This document shows, piece after piece, positions 22,311-32,144 of a stretch of 38,597 bases of DNA. The stretch is from positions 1 to 38,597 of the forward strand of contig CAXKVV010001025.1 in the NCBI GenBank assembly GCA_964058805.1, in the 5' to 3' direction. The stretch is from Schoenoplectus triqueter (taxonomy: Eukaryota; Streptophyta; Magnoliopsida; Poales; Cyperaceae). The notes under the pieces are model-generated. The model was not told the DNA's origin and did no database searches. It worked only from the letters and a program-made list of their open reading frames with translations. The stretch's first letter is position 1; every line of letters starts with the position of its first letter. A program made the translations under genes and the position numbers.

Positions 22311-22741
22311 TCAAGATGATCCAACATTGCTATTAGCTCGAAATGAAGTAGAAGAGCAGAATGATATGTGATTTTTAGACTTAGAAATAAGCAACCATAT
22401 GTGCGGTAAAAAAAGTTATTCTCAAATATGGAGGAGATAAAAGAAAATGTAAGTCTCGATGATTTCACCAAACTCGATGTGTAAGATAAAAGAATCATTA
22501 AAATTTTGCAAAAAGATGGTAAGACAACATTCATCACCAATGTGTATTATGTGTCTAACATAAAAAATAATATTTTAAGCATCGGGCAATTCTTAAAAAA
22601 GGTACATAATTCACATGAATGATATATCTCTTACACTTCGTGATGTCAAAAGACAACTAGTCGCTAAGGTGGTCATGTTAAATAATATAATATTTTTCAT
22701 GCATCTTAATGCATTTTTGGGGACATGTTTGTTAGTAAAAG
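22311..22741 (+). pseudogene. Broken copia protease and pre-integrase start
   Basis: At 22372-22410 the frame reads FLDLEISNHMCGKK, recognisable as the copia protease active-site region (normally D-S/T-G followed by a SNHM-type motif), but the residues after Asp are changed, so the catalytic triad is lost. Stops surround it. The segment continues to the insertion point of the foldback element at 22742, inside the GAG-pre-integrase region. Confidence 0.7.
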
Positions 22742-23109
22742 TAGATTTTTTTTGGTATATAATAATTATATTATTAATAATAAGAGTGATAAAAGTAAAA
22801 TTTAAAATCTACGAATGACAGCGCGCCACTGGTAGTGGTGTGGAGCAAACACATCACTGTCAGTGATGTCTTTGGTGGCAGTAGTGATATTAATCCAACG
22901 GTAATAAAATTATGATCAAATGAGCAAGAGCAACGCGTCACTAGCAGTGGCGCATTTATACTATTTTACACAAAGACGTCACTGACAATGGTGTGTTTGC
23001 TCCATGCCACTACCAGTGGCGCACTGTCATTCATAGATTTTAAATTTTATTTTTATCACTCTTATTATTAATAATATAATTATTATAATTATTACATATA
23101 AAAAAACTA
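22742..23109. mobile_element. Nested foldback MULE-type MITE (368 bp)
   Basis: An exact 9-bp duplication TAGTAAAAG flanks it (22733-22741 and 23110-23118). Ends are TAGATTTTTTTT and, inverted, TAGTTTTTTTA. Arms of about 135 bp (22742-22875 and about 22970-23109) match closely through TTATTAATAATAAGAGTGAT, AATTTAAAATCTA, AATGACAG, GCGCCACTGGTAGTGG and GGAGCAAACACA. The loop of about 95 bases holds a further short palindrome (about 22934-22953, GCGTCACT/AGTGGCGC-like). It has no ORF. The duplication length fits Mutator-like elements. It splits the copia GAG-pre-integrase region, so it is younger than the copia insertion. Confidence 0.87.
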
Positions 23110-23118
23110 TAGTAAAAG

Positions 23119-24240
23119 ATATTGAATCATGGAGGTGACACTTACAATTTGAACACCTCAATTTTGATGGATTTCAACTCCATCGAAAAATGGGTATGGT
23201 GCATGATTTACCTGAAATTAAGAATCCATATCATATATGTGAGGTGTGCACATCGGCTTCCATTTCTGAAAGGCCAATCTTGGAGAGAAAAACAACACCT
23301 ACAACTAGTGCTACCGATATTAGTGGGCTGTTGGTGCTAGTATCACATGGAGATAATAAATATTTTATAGCTTTCATTGATGATTATAGTAGAAAAATAT
23401 TGGTGTACTTTCTAAAAGAGAAGTCAACAATATTTGATATTTTTATAAGTTTTAAAAATGTCTTTGAAAATGAGAGTGGGTACAAGATAAAAATACTGAG
23501 ATCTGACAGAGGTGGTGAGTACATCTCCAAGCAACTTCAAGATTTTTGTAGGCAAGCAGGAATTTGTCAATAATTTATAATTAGATATACTCCACAACAG
23601 AATGGAGTGGCTGAGACAAAAAAATCACACTATTCTCGACATGGTGCAAATAATTTTAAAGGAAAAGAATTTATCAAAATATTTTTGGACAGAAGTAGTA
23701 GCATGAATTGTATATTTACTCAACTGATATCCAACAAAGAGTGCGCGAAACATGACCCCTCAAGAAGTATGAAATGGTGAGAAGCTGACCATTTCACATC
23801 TAAGAGTATTCAGGTGTGTGGCATATGCACAAACCTCAGAGGCAAAAAGAAAGAAGCTTGACGATCATGAAGAAAAATACATCTTCATCAGCTATAGTGA
23901 AACATCTAACGCATACAAAGTTTATATTTTGGTCACCAATAAAGTTGTGATGAGTAGAGATATTATCTTCAGTGAAAATGAAGTTTGGACATGGTCCAAA
24001 AATGAAATCAATAAAAACATCTAGTAAAAGAACCCGAAGAACATCATCTTCATCAATGAGAGCAGCCAAACACATCAACCTCTGAAGTATTATTATCCAA
24101 TGATAATGATAACATCTCGCCCAAATGAATAAGAACTCTTGAGGACATATACAGAAGAACCCAACAAATTAATGGCGATGAGACAAATATTTTTTGTCTC
24201 TATGTGGATATTGAACCTCTTAACTTTAATGATGTTGTAT
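23119..24240 (+). pseudogene. Broken copia integrase
   Basis: Continues the GAG-pre-integrase region after the nested element: the residues around 23120-23250 contain a HICEVC zinc-binding pair. The catalytic core follows: ATDISG (about 23308), FIDDYSRK (about 23378), LRSDRGGEY (Asp codon 23505-23507) and TPQQNGVAE (Glu codon 23613-23615). Between the last Asp and Glu there are exactly 35 codons, the D,D(35)E spacing, though one is a stop (23571-23573). The distal part SEAKRKKLDDHEEKYIFISY (about 23839-23898) is the usual copia 'K.DxR.xxxIFVGY' region. Frameshifts separate these blocks. Confidence 0.82.
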
Positions 24241-25732
24241 ATGATGATAATTGGAGGACTACCATGGAGGAAGAGCCTTGAGCAATTGAGAAAAATAATA
24301 CATGAAATCTAGTCATGCTGCCAACAAATAAGAAAACAATTAGCATTAAATGGGTGTACAAAATCACAAGAGGTGCATATGTTCAATCAACTGCTACAAA
24401 GCTCCTCTAGTTGCTGAAGAATACAATTAAAAGCATGACACTAACTATGATGGAGTCTTTGCATCCATAGCACACCTTGATACAATAAGGATTCTAATTT
24501 GTCTTACAGCACATCACGGTTGGAAGTTTCATCAACTAAATGTGAAGTCAGCATTCCTGAATAGTATCCTTAAAAAAGAAATTTGTGTTGAACAACCAGA
24601 AGGATTCATTATCAAAAGAGTTGAGAAGAAGGTATATTATTTATAGAAGATATTGTATGGGCTCAAGCAAGCGCCTTGAGCTTGAAATATGCGAATAAAT
24701 GACTACTTAGATAAGAAAGTATTTATCAAATGTCCATTTAAGTATGCCCTCTATATGAAGAAGAACAAACATGAAGTTTTAATAACTTGTTTGTATGTTG
24801 ATGATCTTTTATTTTCAGAGAGCAACCCCAACATGTTTTGAAAGTTTAAGCAAGCAATGTTTTAAGAATTTGAGATGACCAATTGTGATACAAAGGGCTA
24901 TTTTCTCAGTATAGAGATTAAGCAACAATTATATGACATCTTCATCTCACAAAAGAAATACATCAAAGAGATCATGGAGAAGTTCAAGATGACAAAGCGC
25001 AATTCTGTTGGTACATCAGTTACAATTGTGATGGAGTTGACAAAAGAAGGTGATGAAAAACCAGTGGAACAAACTATTTTCAAAAGTCTTGTTGGAAGCT
25101 TAAGTTATCTAATAATTATAAGACACGACATTGCGTATGCAGTTGGGCTAGTGAGTAGGTACATGGAAGAGTCAAAATTATTACATTGACTGACAGCAAA
25201 ATAAATTCTCAGATATCTAAAAGGAACACTAAATTTTGACATATCTTATTCAAAGAGTGCTGGAAAAATTTCGTATGAATATTTAGATAGTAATTAAGGA
25301 GGTGATCAAGATGGAAGAAAGAGCACAAATGGACATGTCTTCTTTTTTGGGTCTACCGTATTCACATGTACCTCAAAGAAACAAAGCATTATTTCTTTTT
25401 CTTCATGCGAGGCAGAATATATGACGGCAGCTTCTGGTGCATGTGAAGTTATTTGGCTAAGAAATCTTATGGAGGAGTTAGATCATCCCTAACTTAAGTC
25501 AATTATTATCTACATTGACAACAAGTCAGTTATTCAACTTGCAAAGAATCCAATGATGCATGGAAGAAGCAAACACATTAAGATCCGATTTCACTTTCTA
25601 AGAGATCAACTGAAGTAAAAGAATGTGACTTTGGAGTACTATAATACAAAGAAGCAAGTTGGAAATATTTTTACAAAGGCTCTCCCGATTAACACATTAA
25701 AGAAGTTCAGAAGTGTGCTAGGCATGCGATAA
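24241..25732 (+). pseudogene. Broken copia reverse transcriptase and RNase H
   Basis: Recognisable blocks: TMEEEP and IKWVYKITRG (about 24263-24375); DVKSAFLN and VEQPEGFI (about 24540-24615); LYGLKQAP (about 24650-24680); the catalytic YVDD at 24794-24805; GSLSYLIIIRHDIAYAVGLV (about 25094-25155); and RNase H SSCEAEYMTAAS (about 25401-25436) with IDNKSVIQLAKNP and HGRSKHIKIRFHFLRD (about 25515-25610). The frame ends at a TAA at 25730-25732, nine bases before the polypurine tract. At least eight stops interrupt it. The longest clean piece is 24875-25189. Confidence 0.87.
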
Positions 25733-25740
25733 TTTTAGGT

Positions 25741-25750
25741 TTGAGGGGGC
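25741..25750 (+). promoter_or_regulatory. Polypurine tract
   Basis: TTGAGGGGGC, three bases before the 3' LTR start; the standard position and composition for plus-strand priming in copia elements. Confidence 0.75.
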
Positions 25751-25753
25751 ATA

Positions 25754-26128
25754 TGTTGGGGTTATCACTTCTCAAGATGCAAACCTGAAGATTAATTACT
25801 AGAAATCTTTGTTCATTAAATAAATTAGTAACATAAATCATCAAAAGTTAAAGTTTTTGAGTTGTAGAATTAATTAGAGGAGGTAAATGAGATTTATAAT
25901 TCAAGATCTTCCTTGTGCTATAAAAGGAAAGATATTCTAACACATTTTAAGCAAGAGAAAAAAAAGAGAGAAAGATTCAGCTGAAGCTGAAGAGAAATTT
26001 TAAATAAAAAGGTTGCAACCTTGTTTATATTTTTGAGAGCTAATAAAATATTTCTTGAATGTTCTTTAATATATTTTGTGTCTAAACTCTACATCTCACT
26101 GTTTTTCTATTCTTACCCACTGCCTACA
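25754..26128 (+). repeat. 3' LTR of the copia element (375 bp)
   Basis: Begins TGTTGGGGTTATCAC and ends CTGCCTACA, giving proper TG...CA ends. TATA at 25918-25927. It is about 94 bp shorter than the 5' LTR because of deletions after the first 100 bases and in the purine-rich leader. Confidence 0.85.
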
Positions 26129-26133
26129 CGGTT

Positions 26134-26728
26134 ATCATAATTTCTCATGCCACTTTCTCAAATTAATAACAAACTTTTTTTAATCAGAAATAAAAAAAAA
26201 TCAACTCATAATTTGAAATACGAATTTAAGAAAACGAATGTGATTTTAATGGCTACTTCATAGCTAGGTACTAAAAGAAGTTTACGGCATTTTGATTTCT
26301 TTGACACAAAAAAATAAATAAATAAAAGACAAAATGGTAAGAATTGCAAAATTGAAATCATGAAGTTTTTGCATGTGCTTTTGGTTGTTATAGCGAACAT
26401 AGATTATAGATTGACAATTATTAATTAAATCCGCTGCAAGTATGTATCCATTATCCAAACAATCATTTGTTGATGATCTTATCCGTTTCTGCAACCCTGC
26501 AACCGCATATTCTCATCCTTTATCTTTAAAAAGAACTTTTTTTGATACTCGAGAAAGTTCTCTTTAGGTTGCACCCAAAAAATAATATATAATGCGTGTT
26601 CTTTTTTTAGAACCAAAGTCGATCTAGTGTTATATAGAAAATTCATGAGTCCAAATAATTGAACAGCACATAATATCTCACTATTAAGGTGACAACAAAA
26701 AAAAGAAATTAAAGACAAATCATTCATG
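26134..26728. other. AT-rich spacer between copia and MULE
   Basis: No supported gene. Overlapping minus-strand frames (26206-26400, 26282-26494, 26479-26727) show no domain and overlap one another in different frames. Confidence 0.4.
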
Positions 26729-26737
26729 CTTCTTAAA

Positions 26738-26932
26738 CAGATTTTTTATTTTAGTAAATAAAATAAATAAATATAACAAACTGGTCATCTCTCCTCACTT
26801 TTGCATAATTAGTCAGACTCGAGTTTAAAACTCGGGTCTGGATTTATTTATTTTTTTTTGATTTTTTACGTTTGTGTGTTATATTAAAAACAAAACACAA
26901 CGGCCAGTAGATTGATCTAAAATATTACAACA
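26738..26932. repeat. Left terminal inverted repeat of the MULE
   Basis: Pairs with 28578-28783. It includes AGTCAGACTCGAGTTT and an almost perfect 23-base palindrome centred near 26829 (arms GACTCGAGTTT and AAACTCGGGTC), which is eroded in the right-hand repeat. Confidence 0.85.
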
Positions 26933-27099
26933 AAAATTAAAATAAAGTTTTATAAAGTCAAATATAAACACGATTAATACATTGTTCTAAAATAGTGTCA
27001 AACAAATTGAAATATTACAACAACAATTAAAATTCAATTGTCCTGGTAAATATAACAACAAAAATATAAGCACACTAGTAATCTAAATCATGCTCTGTT

Positions 27100-27830
27100 G
27101 GAATGAGCTCGACCCCGAGTTGGCAGCATGTTGATACGACCCTCCATTTCATCCATAACCATTGGAATGTATATCTTCCTTCTCATTCCTTTGTTGATTT
27201 TTGCTGGATCTGACCTGATGACCGGACCATTGTAAATTGGTCAATCTCGTTTATTGCCATAACTATGTCAATCACCAGATCATGTGTTAATGTAGTACTG
27301 GATGATATAATATGGACTAACTTACTGAGTGTAATCCAGCATTCTGAATGAACAAACAACAAACAAGTGATCGCATGGGATGCCGGTCAATTGCGGTTTC
27401 TGACACCAACAATTACCAATTCCCGTCATGGCTAATTCAACCTCATATTTCATTTCACCCCTTTGTCCCTATTATTTCAAATAGAAATTATAAATTATTG
27501 CTTACATTTTAAAATTAAATAAAAAATTATATAAGCATAAAATATTACTGTCTCGATAAGGTCATTTCTATTGTAAACATCGTAGTTGTTGATACCCCAA
27601 TCCAGTAGTATGACATCGTAAGTTCTTTCCTTATCAACACGATGTTTTATCATTTCGGTGACCTTTTGGGAGAATATCAGACCTTGAGCTTCCCAAGCTG
27701 CTACAATTTGTCGACGCTGATAGAACCACTCAACACATTTGTGCCATGTGTTCTCGACGATAGCACATACCAAAAGTTGTCTGGCGATCCTGAACACATT
27801 GTTGAGTGATCTTAAACACGGATGGTCGCT
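27100..27830 (-). pseudogene. MULE transposase C-terminal part with SWIM zinc finger
   Basis: Minus-strand frames read ARQLLVCAIVENTWHKCVEW and FYQRR (about 27710-27790), then FSQKVTEMIKHR, corresponding to the region after the DDE core in plant MULE transposases ('GARxLPVxALVexT...'). Further on, at about 27370-27440, CWCQKPQLTGIPCDHLFVVC gives the CxC...CxH pattern of a SWIM zinc finger, followed by YIIQYYINT and a basic tail. Two stops fall after the SWIM motif, and a frame break or intron separates the two parts. The transposase would act in the nucleus on element ends; this copy cannot. Confidence 0.75.
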
Positions 27831-27959
27831 GTTCTCGAGCTCAAGAGTGGGTTCTTTCCTTAGCCATTACTAGATTACTACTTCCAAAAATACTAGTTGG
27901 ATAATAGTTATCAGAACGGGATATTGGTTTAGATTCAACTACTAGCACCAGTGTTTTTT

Positions 27960-28256
27960 ACCTGGGTAAGTGGTACGGAGCTATTGTTTTAATCATTCCC
28001 CAAATTTCATCAGAAACAACCCCAAATAAGCTATAAAAAAACTACTCAAACCTGCTGGGGCAGTGTTGATCCGTGCACTAATGCTAATATGGAATTGGCT
28101 AAGGAGTAGCTCCAAACCAACATGAATCTGTCTCTTCAAGTCACGAAGATTGATTGCCTCGTCGGCAAAAAATATGCACACGGCTTGAATATTGTAATCT
28201 GTTCCATGAGAAGTTTTCAAGATTTGACCTCCGTGATACACATTGATCAGCAACAT
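27960..28256 (-). pseudogene. MULE transposase N-terminal fragment (PB1-like region)
   Basis: From ATG at 28256 the frame reads MLLINVYHGGQILKTSHGTD, like the N-terminus of many plant MULE transposases ('xxVYYGGxI...xGVDY'). It continues through LRDLKRQIHVGLEL to a stop at 27993. A short downstream piece in another frame (MIKTIAPYHLPR, about 27960-28000) may be residual coding sequence. What follows is the C-terminal part, so the middle of the protein, including the DDE residues, is deleted. An upstream overlapping frame (28141-28446) is a shadow or leader. Confidence 0.6.
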
Positions 28257-28577
28257 TTTCGTCTCTACAGTATGAACGATAAACCATATTGTTAGTGTAT
28301 TCTAATTTTACAGCAAAAATTAATAGTCCAAATAGAAAAAAAAACTTACAACGTTGATGACACGAGAGTGGTGAATACGGATCGAACCTGGATCTATTGA
28401 AAAATAAATTTTCAGTTGGAAGCTCTTGCAACAGTAACAATGGCAATTTTGAAGAAATGGTTAGCTGAAGGAAGATGAAGAAGAAATGTACTGGGTGTTT
28501 TATATAATAGCATGATGCTGGGACCGAGTTTAAAATTCGGTTTCAGGTGTAGACACCTGCAATTTTTAAATGTACTG

Positions 28578-28783
28578 AATGTGTTTATTTTAATTTTAGA
28601 TCAATTTACTGACTGTTGTGTTTTATTTTTAATATAACACACAGAAGTTAAAAGCAAAAAGCAAAAAAAAACTCGGACCCGTGTTTCAAATTCGGATCTG
28701 ACTAATTATGTAAAAGTGAGGAGAAAGATGACTAATTTGCTATATTTATTTATTTTATTTACTAAAATAAAATAAAAAATCTG
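28578..28783. repeat. Right terminal inverted repeat of the MULE
   Basis: Inverted copy of 26738-26932, slightly longer through small insertions, for example a doubled ATTTT near the tip. It would contain the element's promoter, since the transposase fragments point leftwards from here. Confidence 0.85.
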
Positions 28784-28792
28784 CTTCTTAAA

Positions 28793-29740
28793 TTTGGCAC
28801 CTGCCCCGATCTATATCTCCCAACTTGGGCAGGTGGTTGGAGCCTTGGAGGAAGGGACCCTTTTTGCTCAACAGCCCTGACAAAATCGTAAATAAAAAAA
28901 TAAGTTTTGGGCCCCAAAACATTTAATGTGCGCGTGTTTTTGCCTTTCCCTTGATATGAAAGTACGAGACCATGGAAGCCGGGATAGACAACATGCTGCC
29001 TAGTTATCAGTCATAATTGCAACTTTTTTGTTCGCTACAACTAAATTCTTTCATCAAGAAAATTTTACCAACTCCATATAATCTTGGGTTACTTTGCCTT
29101 GACGAAATAACCTTATAATTAGTTGGTGCAAAAAACAAACCCGTGTTGCACGCATGTCCACGTCTCTCTTGCGCGGGTGTGCAAGTCTTGCTCAGGTAAC
29201 GCGTTACTGAAGGGAAAAGAATCAAAAATAGAAACCATGACCTGATTTCGATTTCATTGTATTTGGTGATTTGGTCGATTCCATCGAATTGTCGCTGTAA
29301 TATTTTTGCTTATGTGCCCATAATCTGAAGATTATATTTGACGGGTGCATGTAGTAAAAGTGCAGTGAACACTTTAAAGCGTTTTTAAATATTAAACGGG
29401 AGTGATTTAAGATTATTTGATTTTTTTATTCTCTTCTAACTTTATTACGTTTATCAAACGGAAATTATGTTTACGATGCTATCTAAGATCAAATTGAAAA
29501 TTTTCTAATAATCTTTCTAAGAAATTCTTAAAATCCATGTTGCGCCGTGATAGGCGTGAAATTGTTCCCATGAATAGAGAAACATCAAACATCTCGATGG
29601 AATTGCATTAGATTGATGAAGACTTTGCAACTAATTTTCATAACCAATAATGTGAACCCCCCACCCCTCAACGATCTCCCATTCAACCCCAAACTTATTT
29701 ACACCTCTATGTATGCTGTTGTATGCATTGACCATTAGGT
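28793..29740. other. Intergenic spacer
   Basis: No supported gene. The part at 28800-29230 is less AT-rich and contains a local hairpin pairing 'gcacctgccc' with 'gggcaggtgg' (28797-28845). A 72-residue minus-strand frame (29007-29225) has no recognisable domain. Confidence 0.4.
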
Positions 29741-29749
29741 AATGATAAA

Positions 29750-30049
29750 CGTGTCAGATATGTATACACGTATATATAAACACAGACATGAATATATATT
29801 TATGTCTGAATGTATCTGTACATTATGTATTCACATGTCACATAGTCATATTGTTAAATATATGTGATCAACATATGAACAATTTTGACATGCCTAAACA
29901 CGCACGTCTAACACGTTGAACACGAACACGCATGTCTAACACGTATAGCACGTATAAAATACTTCAGTATATTAGACTTTTGAAATATTTATGTGCTTAA
30001 AAAATTGGGTTGATAAAGTTAGAGACTAGAATCACTCTAATATGTATAA
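29750..30049. repeat. Interspersed repeat with ACACG words, left part
   Basis: Rich in 'aacacg', 'cacgtc' and 'gtgtc' words. The stretch around 29850-29950 (GTTAAATATATGTGATCAAC and on to TCTAACACGTTGAACACGAA) matches 35890-36000 closely. A comparable ACACG-rich stretch resumes at about 30900, so the repeat seems to be split by the element at 30059-30799. Confidence 0.5.
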
Positions 30050-30058
30050 TAATTTTTT

Positions 30059-30799
30059 GGAGAAAATTAGTCCCATGCCACTTCAAAATTTTAAATTTAG
30101 CAAAATACCACTTCAAAACTTTAACTCCCTCTAATGCCACCCTAAAATAAGTTTATTTAGTCTTTTACCACACTTATATATTTTTTGTTCATTTTTAATT
30201 AAGTTCGGTAAAATATCACTGTAATTTTGGGATGTATTTTTTTAATTCCAAAAATGCCCTCATTTATATCTGATATATCTTTTCCTACTAATTTCGTCTG
30301 TTAAAATTGTTGATATCTCTGCAAAATGCGTAATTATTTTAGCAAATGTCAAACCAAACACTTTTTTCTTTTATTTTACAATAGAGAAAACAGTCAACAA
30401 ATAAATTATACTAAAATCTTCTATCCAAATGACTCATAAAGAAAATTACAAAAATGCATTTATATATGCTTACGAATAGAATTTTCGCTTTTAAAGTTCT
30501 GAATCATGATGCTCATAGTCTGAAATTTGATTTTTGCATTACGCATTTTGCAGAAATATCAACGATTTTAACAGACGAAATTAGTAGAAAAAGATATATC
30601 AGACAGAAATGAGGGTATTTTTGGAATTAAAAAAATACAGTGATATTTTACTGAAATTAATTAAAAATAAATAAAAAATATATATGTGTGGCAAAAAACT
30701 AAATAAATTTATTTTAGGGTGACATTAGAGGGAGTTAAAGTTTTGAAGTGACATTTTGCTAAATTTTAAGTTTTGAGATGGCATAGCACTAATTTTCCC
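30059..30799. mobile_element. Long-TIR MITE, probably MULE-type (741 bp)
   Basis: Arms of about 277 bp (30059-30335) and 263 bp (30537-30799) are inverted copies, sharing TTTAGCAAAAT, ACTTCAAAACTTTAACTCCC, CACCCTAAAATAA, AATTCCAAAAAT and GCAAAATGCGTAAT. Ends are GGAGAAAATTAGT and, inverted, GGGAAAATTAGTG. Flanking 9-mers TAATTTTTT (30050-30058) and TATTTTTTT (30800-30808) match at 8 of 9, but are T-rich. The loop is about 200 bp with no ORF. The MULE assignment is inferred from long arms and 9-base flanks. Confidence 0.78.
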
Positions 30800-30889
30800 T
30801 ATTTTTTTAATATAACATGTCAATTTTATTTCTTTTGTGACTAGGATGACCATTCTAATTTTTTTATTTTTCTTATATTTTCTCCATTT

Positions 30890-31135
30890 TTTTTAAAAAA
30901 ATATTAAATTTATACGTGTTACAAGTATTGATATGTGTCAAATACGTATAAACACGAATACATTTTACACGATGTATTAGATATGTCACTTATCTTAAAT
31001 ATATATATTTGAATTTTAAATTTTTAACACATTAAAACACATATTCAAATATGTAACATATTCAAATATGTAAATATATATTCACACAACAAGTTTCGTA
31101 TCAAATACGCTCACATATGACATGCACAACCCACA
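30890..31135. repeat. Interspersed repeat with ACACG words, right part
   Basis: Contains TACGTGTTACAAG, GTGTCAAATACGTATAAACA, CGATGTATTAG and 'cacatattcaaatatgtaa' words. It resembles 29750-30049 in composition and motif, as expected if one old repeat was split by the 741-bp element. Confidence 0.4.
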
Positions 31136-31320
31136 CATTTATCAACACCCTACTTACTTACCACCTGCTCAGGCTCGCCAAAAAAGCTGATAGAAGTTTC
31201 CATTAGTGCAATTTGTTTATTGCAACTAGTAAATTACTAAATAATTATGCAGAGTCTACGAATAATGTTCTCACCTGACCCGTTGTAGCCTTATAGGTCA
31301 CGATTAACATAGCAGTCTCT

Positions 31321-31355
31321 CCCTAGGTAGCCCCTGCCAAGTTTTCAAAAAAAAA
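31321..31355 (+). mobile_element. Tiny A-tailed retroposed fragment (35 bp)
   Basis: Flanked by an exact 12-bp duplication ATAGCAGTCTCT (31309-31320 and 31356-31367). The insert begins CCCTAGGTAGCCCC and ends in a run of A. This is the footprint of LINE-mediated insertion of a heavily 5'-truncated A-tailed transcript. The source cannot be identified from 25 non-A bases. Confidence 0.6.
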
Positions 31356-31531
31356 ATAGCAGTCTCTGAAACCACGGTCCAATTGCTCACTCACTTTTAT
31401 CCGGTCAAATCATTGTACGTCTTTCACAATTATTATTATTCCTCCTAACAAATATTTGAATTTAGAACCCCTAAAATTTGTGGTGCAGATTTAACAAGAG
31501 GATCAGCATTTTTTTTAATTAGGATCAACGT

Positions 31532-31632
31532 ACTGATATTTGAAATTTTTAATCTTATATTTTTCGATTGGATTTCATTTCTAGCCTACCTTAATTTATT
31601 TGAGATTAAAAATTTTGTTGTTGTTGTTGTAA
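31532..31632 (+). mobile_element. 3' end of a TTG-tailed SINE/RTE-type retroposon, copy 2
   Basis: Positions 31566-31631 (CGATTGGATTTCATTTCTAG, AATTTATTTGAGATTAAA, (TTG)n, TA) align with 14611-14675. Flanking words AGGATCAACG (just before 31532) and AAGATCAACA (just after 31631) match at 8 of 10 and may be the target duplication, implying an insertion of about 100 bp. Confidence 0.5.
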
Positions 31633-31639
31633 GATCAAC

Positions 31640-32103
31640 ATGACAAGTTTCCCAGTCGGCTATACTCAACAAATATAAATGAACTCTATAATTAGAAATT
31701 TAGCAGTTCAACGAGCAAAACCTCAAAATCTCGATAATGAATTTCATGTTAAACTTTTTATACATTAATTATTAGATAATTAGTTGAATTCTTGAAATTT
31801 ATAGGGTATAATTTTGTAAATGCATATTGCATTTATGTTTTATATACATCTAAACTCTTTTATGGTAAAAAAATATATAATATATAGTTTTATTTCTTCT
31901 TGGAAAAATTACCAACTGAATTTGTATTCATTGTATGATCCTAACAATAACTCTTTTTAAAATCCTAACAATAACTCATATGACTTAATTTATATTCATT
32001 GTAGTAATTTTGTTGTTATCACTTATATCTTTAAAGACAACAAATTATGGTGATGAATTTTCCACCATTTTTTTCTGGACTTCACTTAACTCTTGGATTA
32101 ATT

Positions 32104-32144
<41 letters not shown>

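Larger units (their letters stand above)
20876..26128 (+). mobile_element. Ty1/copia LTR retrotransposon, complete in outline but dead
   Basis: The order is 5' LTR (20876-21344), primer-binding site, gag, protease, integrase, reverse transcriptase, RNase H, polypurine tract and 3' LTR (25754-26128). Integrase before reverse transcriptase defines the copia order. Many stops and frameshifts break every domain, so it cannot encode its own proteins. Flanking 5-mers CGAGT (20871-20875) and CGGTT (26129-26133) match at 3 of 5, so the target duplication is eroded or the ends are off slightly. A 368-bp foldback element sits inside at 22742-23109. The two LTRs differ by many substitutions and about 94 bp in length, pointing to an old insertion. 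Confidence 0.9.
26738..28783 (-). mobile_element. Mutator-like element (MULE), internally deleted, 2046 bp
   Basis: An exact 9-bp duplication CTTCTTAAA flanks the element (26729-26737 and 28784-28792). Ends are perfect inverted copies starting CAGATTTTTTATTTTA. The terminal inverted repeats are about 195 bp on the left (26738-26932) and 205 bp on the right (28578-28783) and remain alignable almost throughout. Between them, on the minus strand, lie an N-terminal and a C-terminal transposase fragment while the catalytic core is missing. It would depend on a full-length relative to move. The clean target duplication suggests a younger event than the adjacent copia insertion. Confidence 0.9.

Noticed and set aside
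22121..22540. 139-residue minus-strand frame and the other minus frames at 21786-22242
   Set aside because: They lie antisense to the recognisable copia gag and protease remains and show no domain of their own.
28797..28845. GCACCTGCCC/GGGCAGGTGG hairpin as a terminator or RNA gene
   Set aside because: The stem is short with a long loop, in a plant nuclear context where such terminators do not apply, and no RNA family is recognisable.
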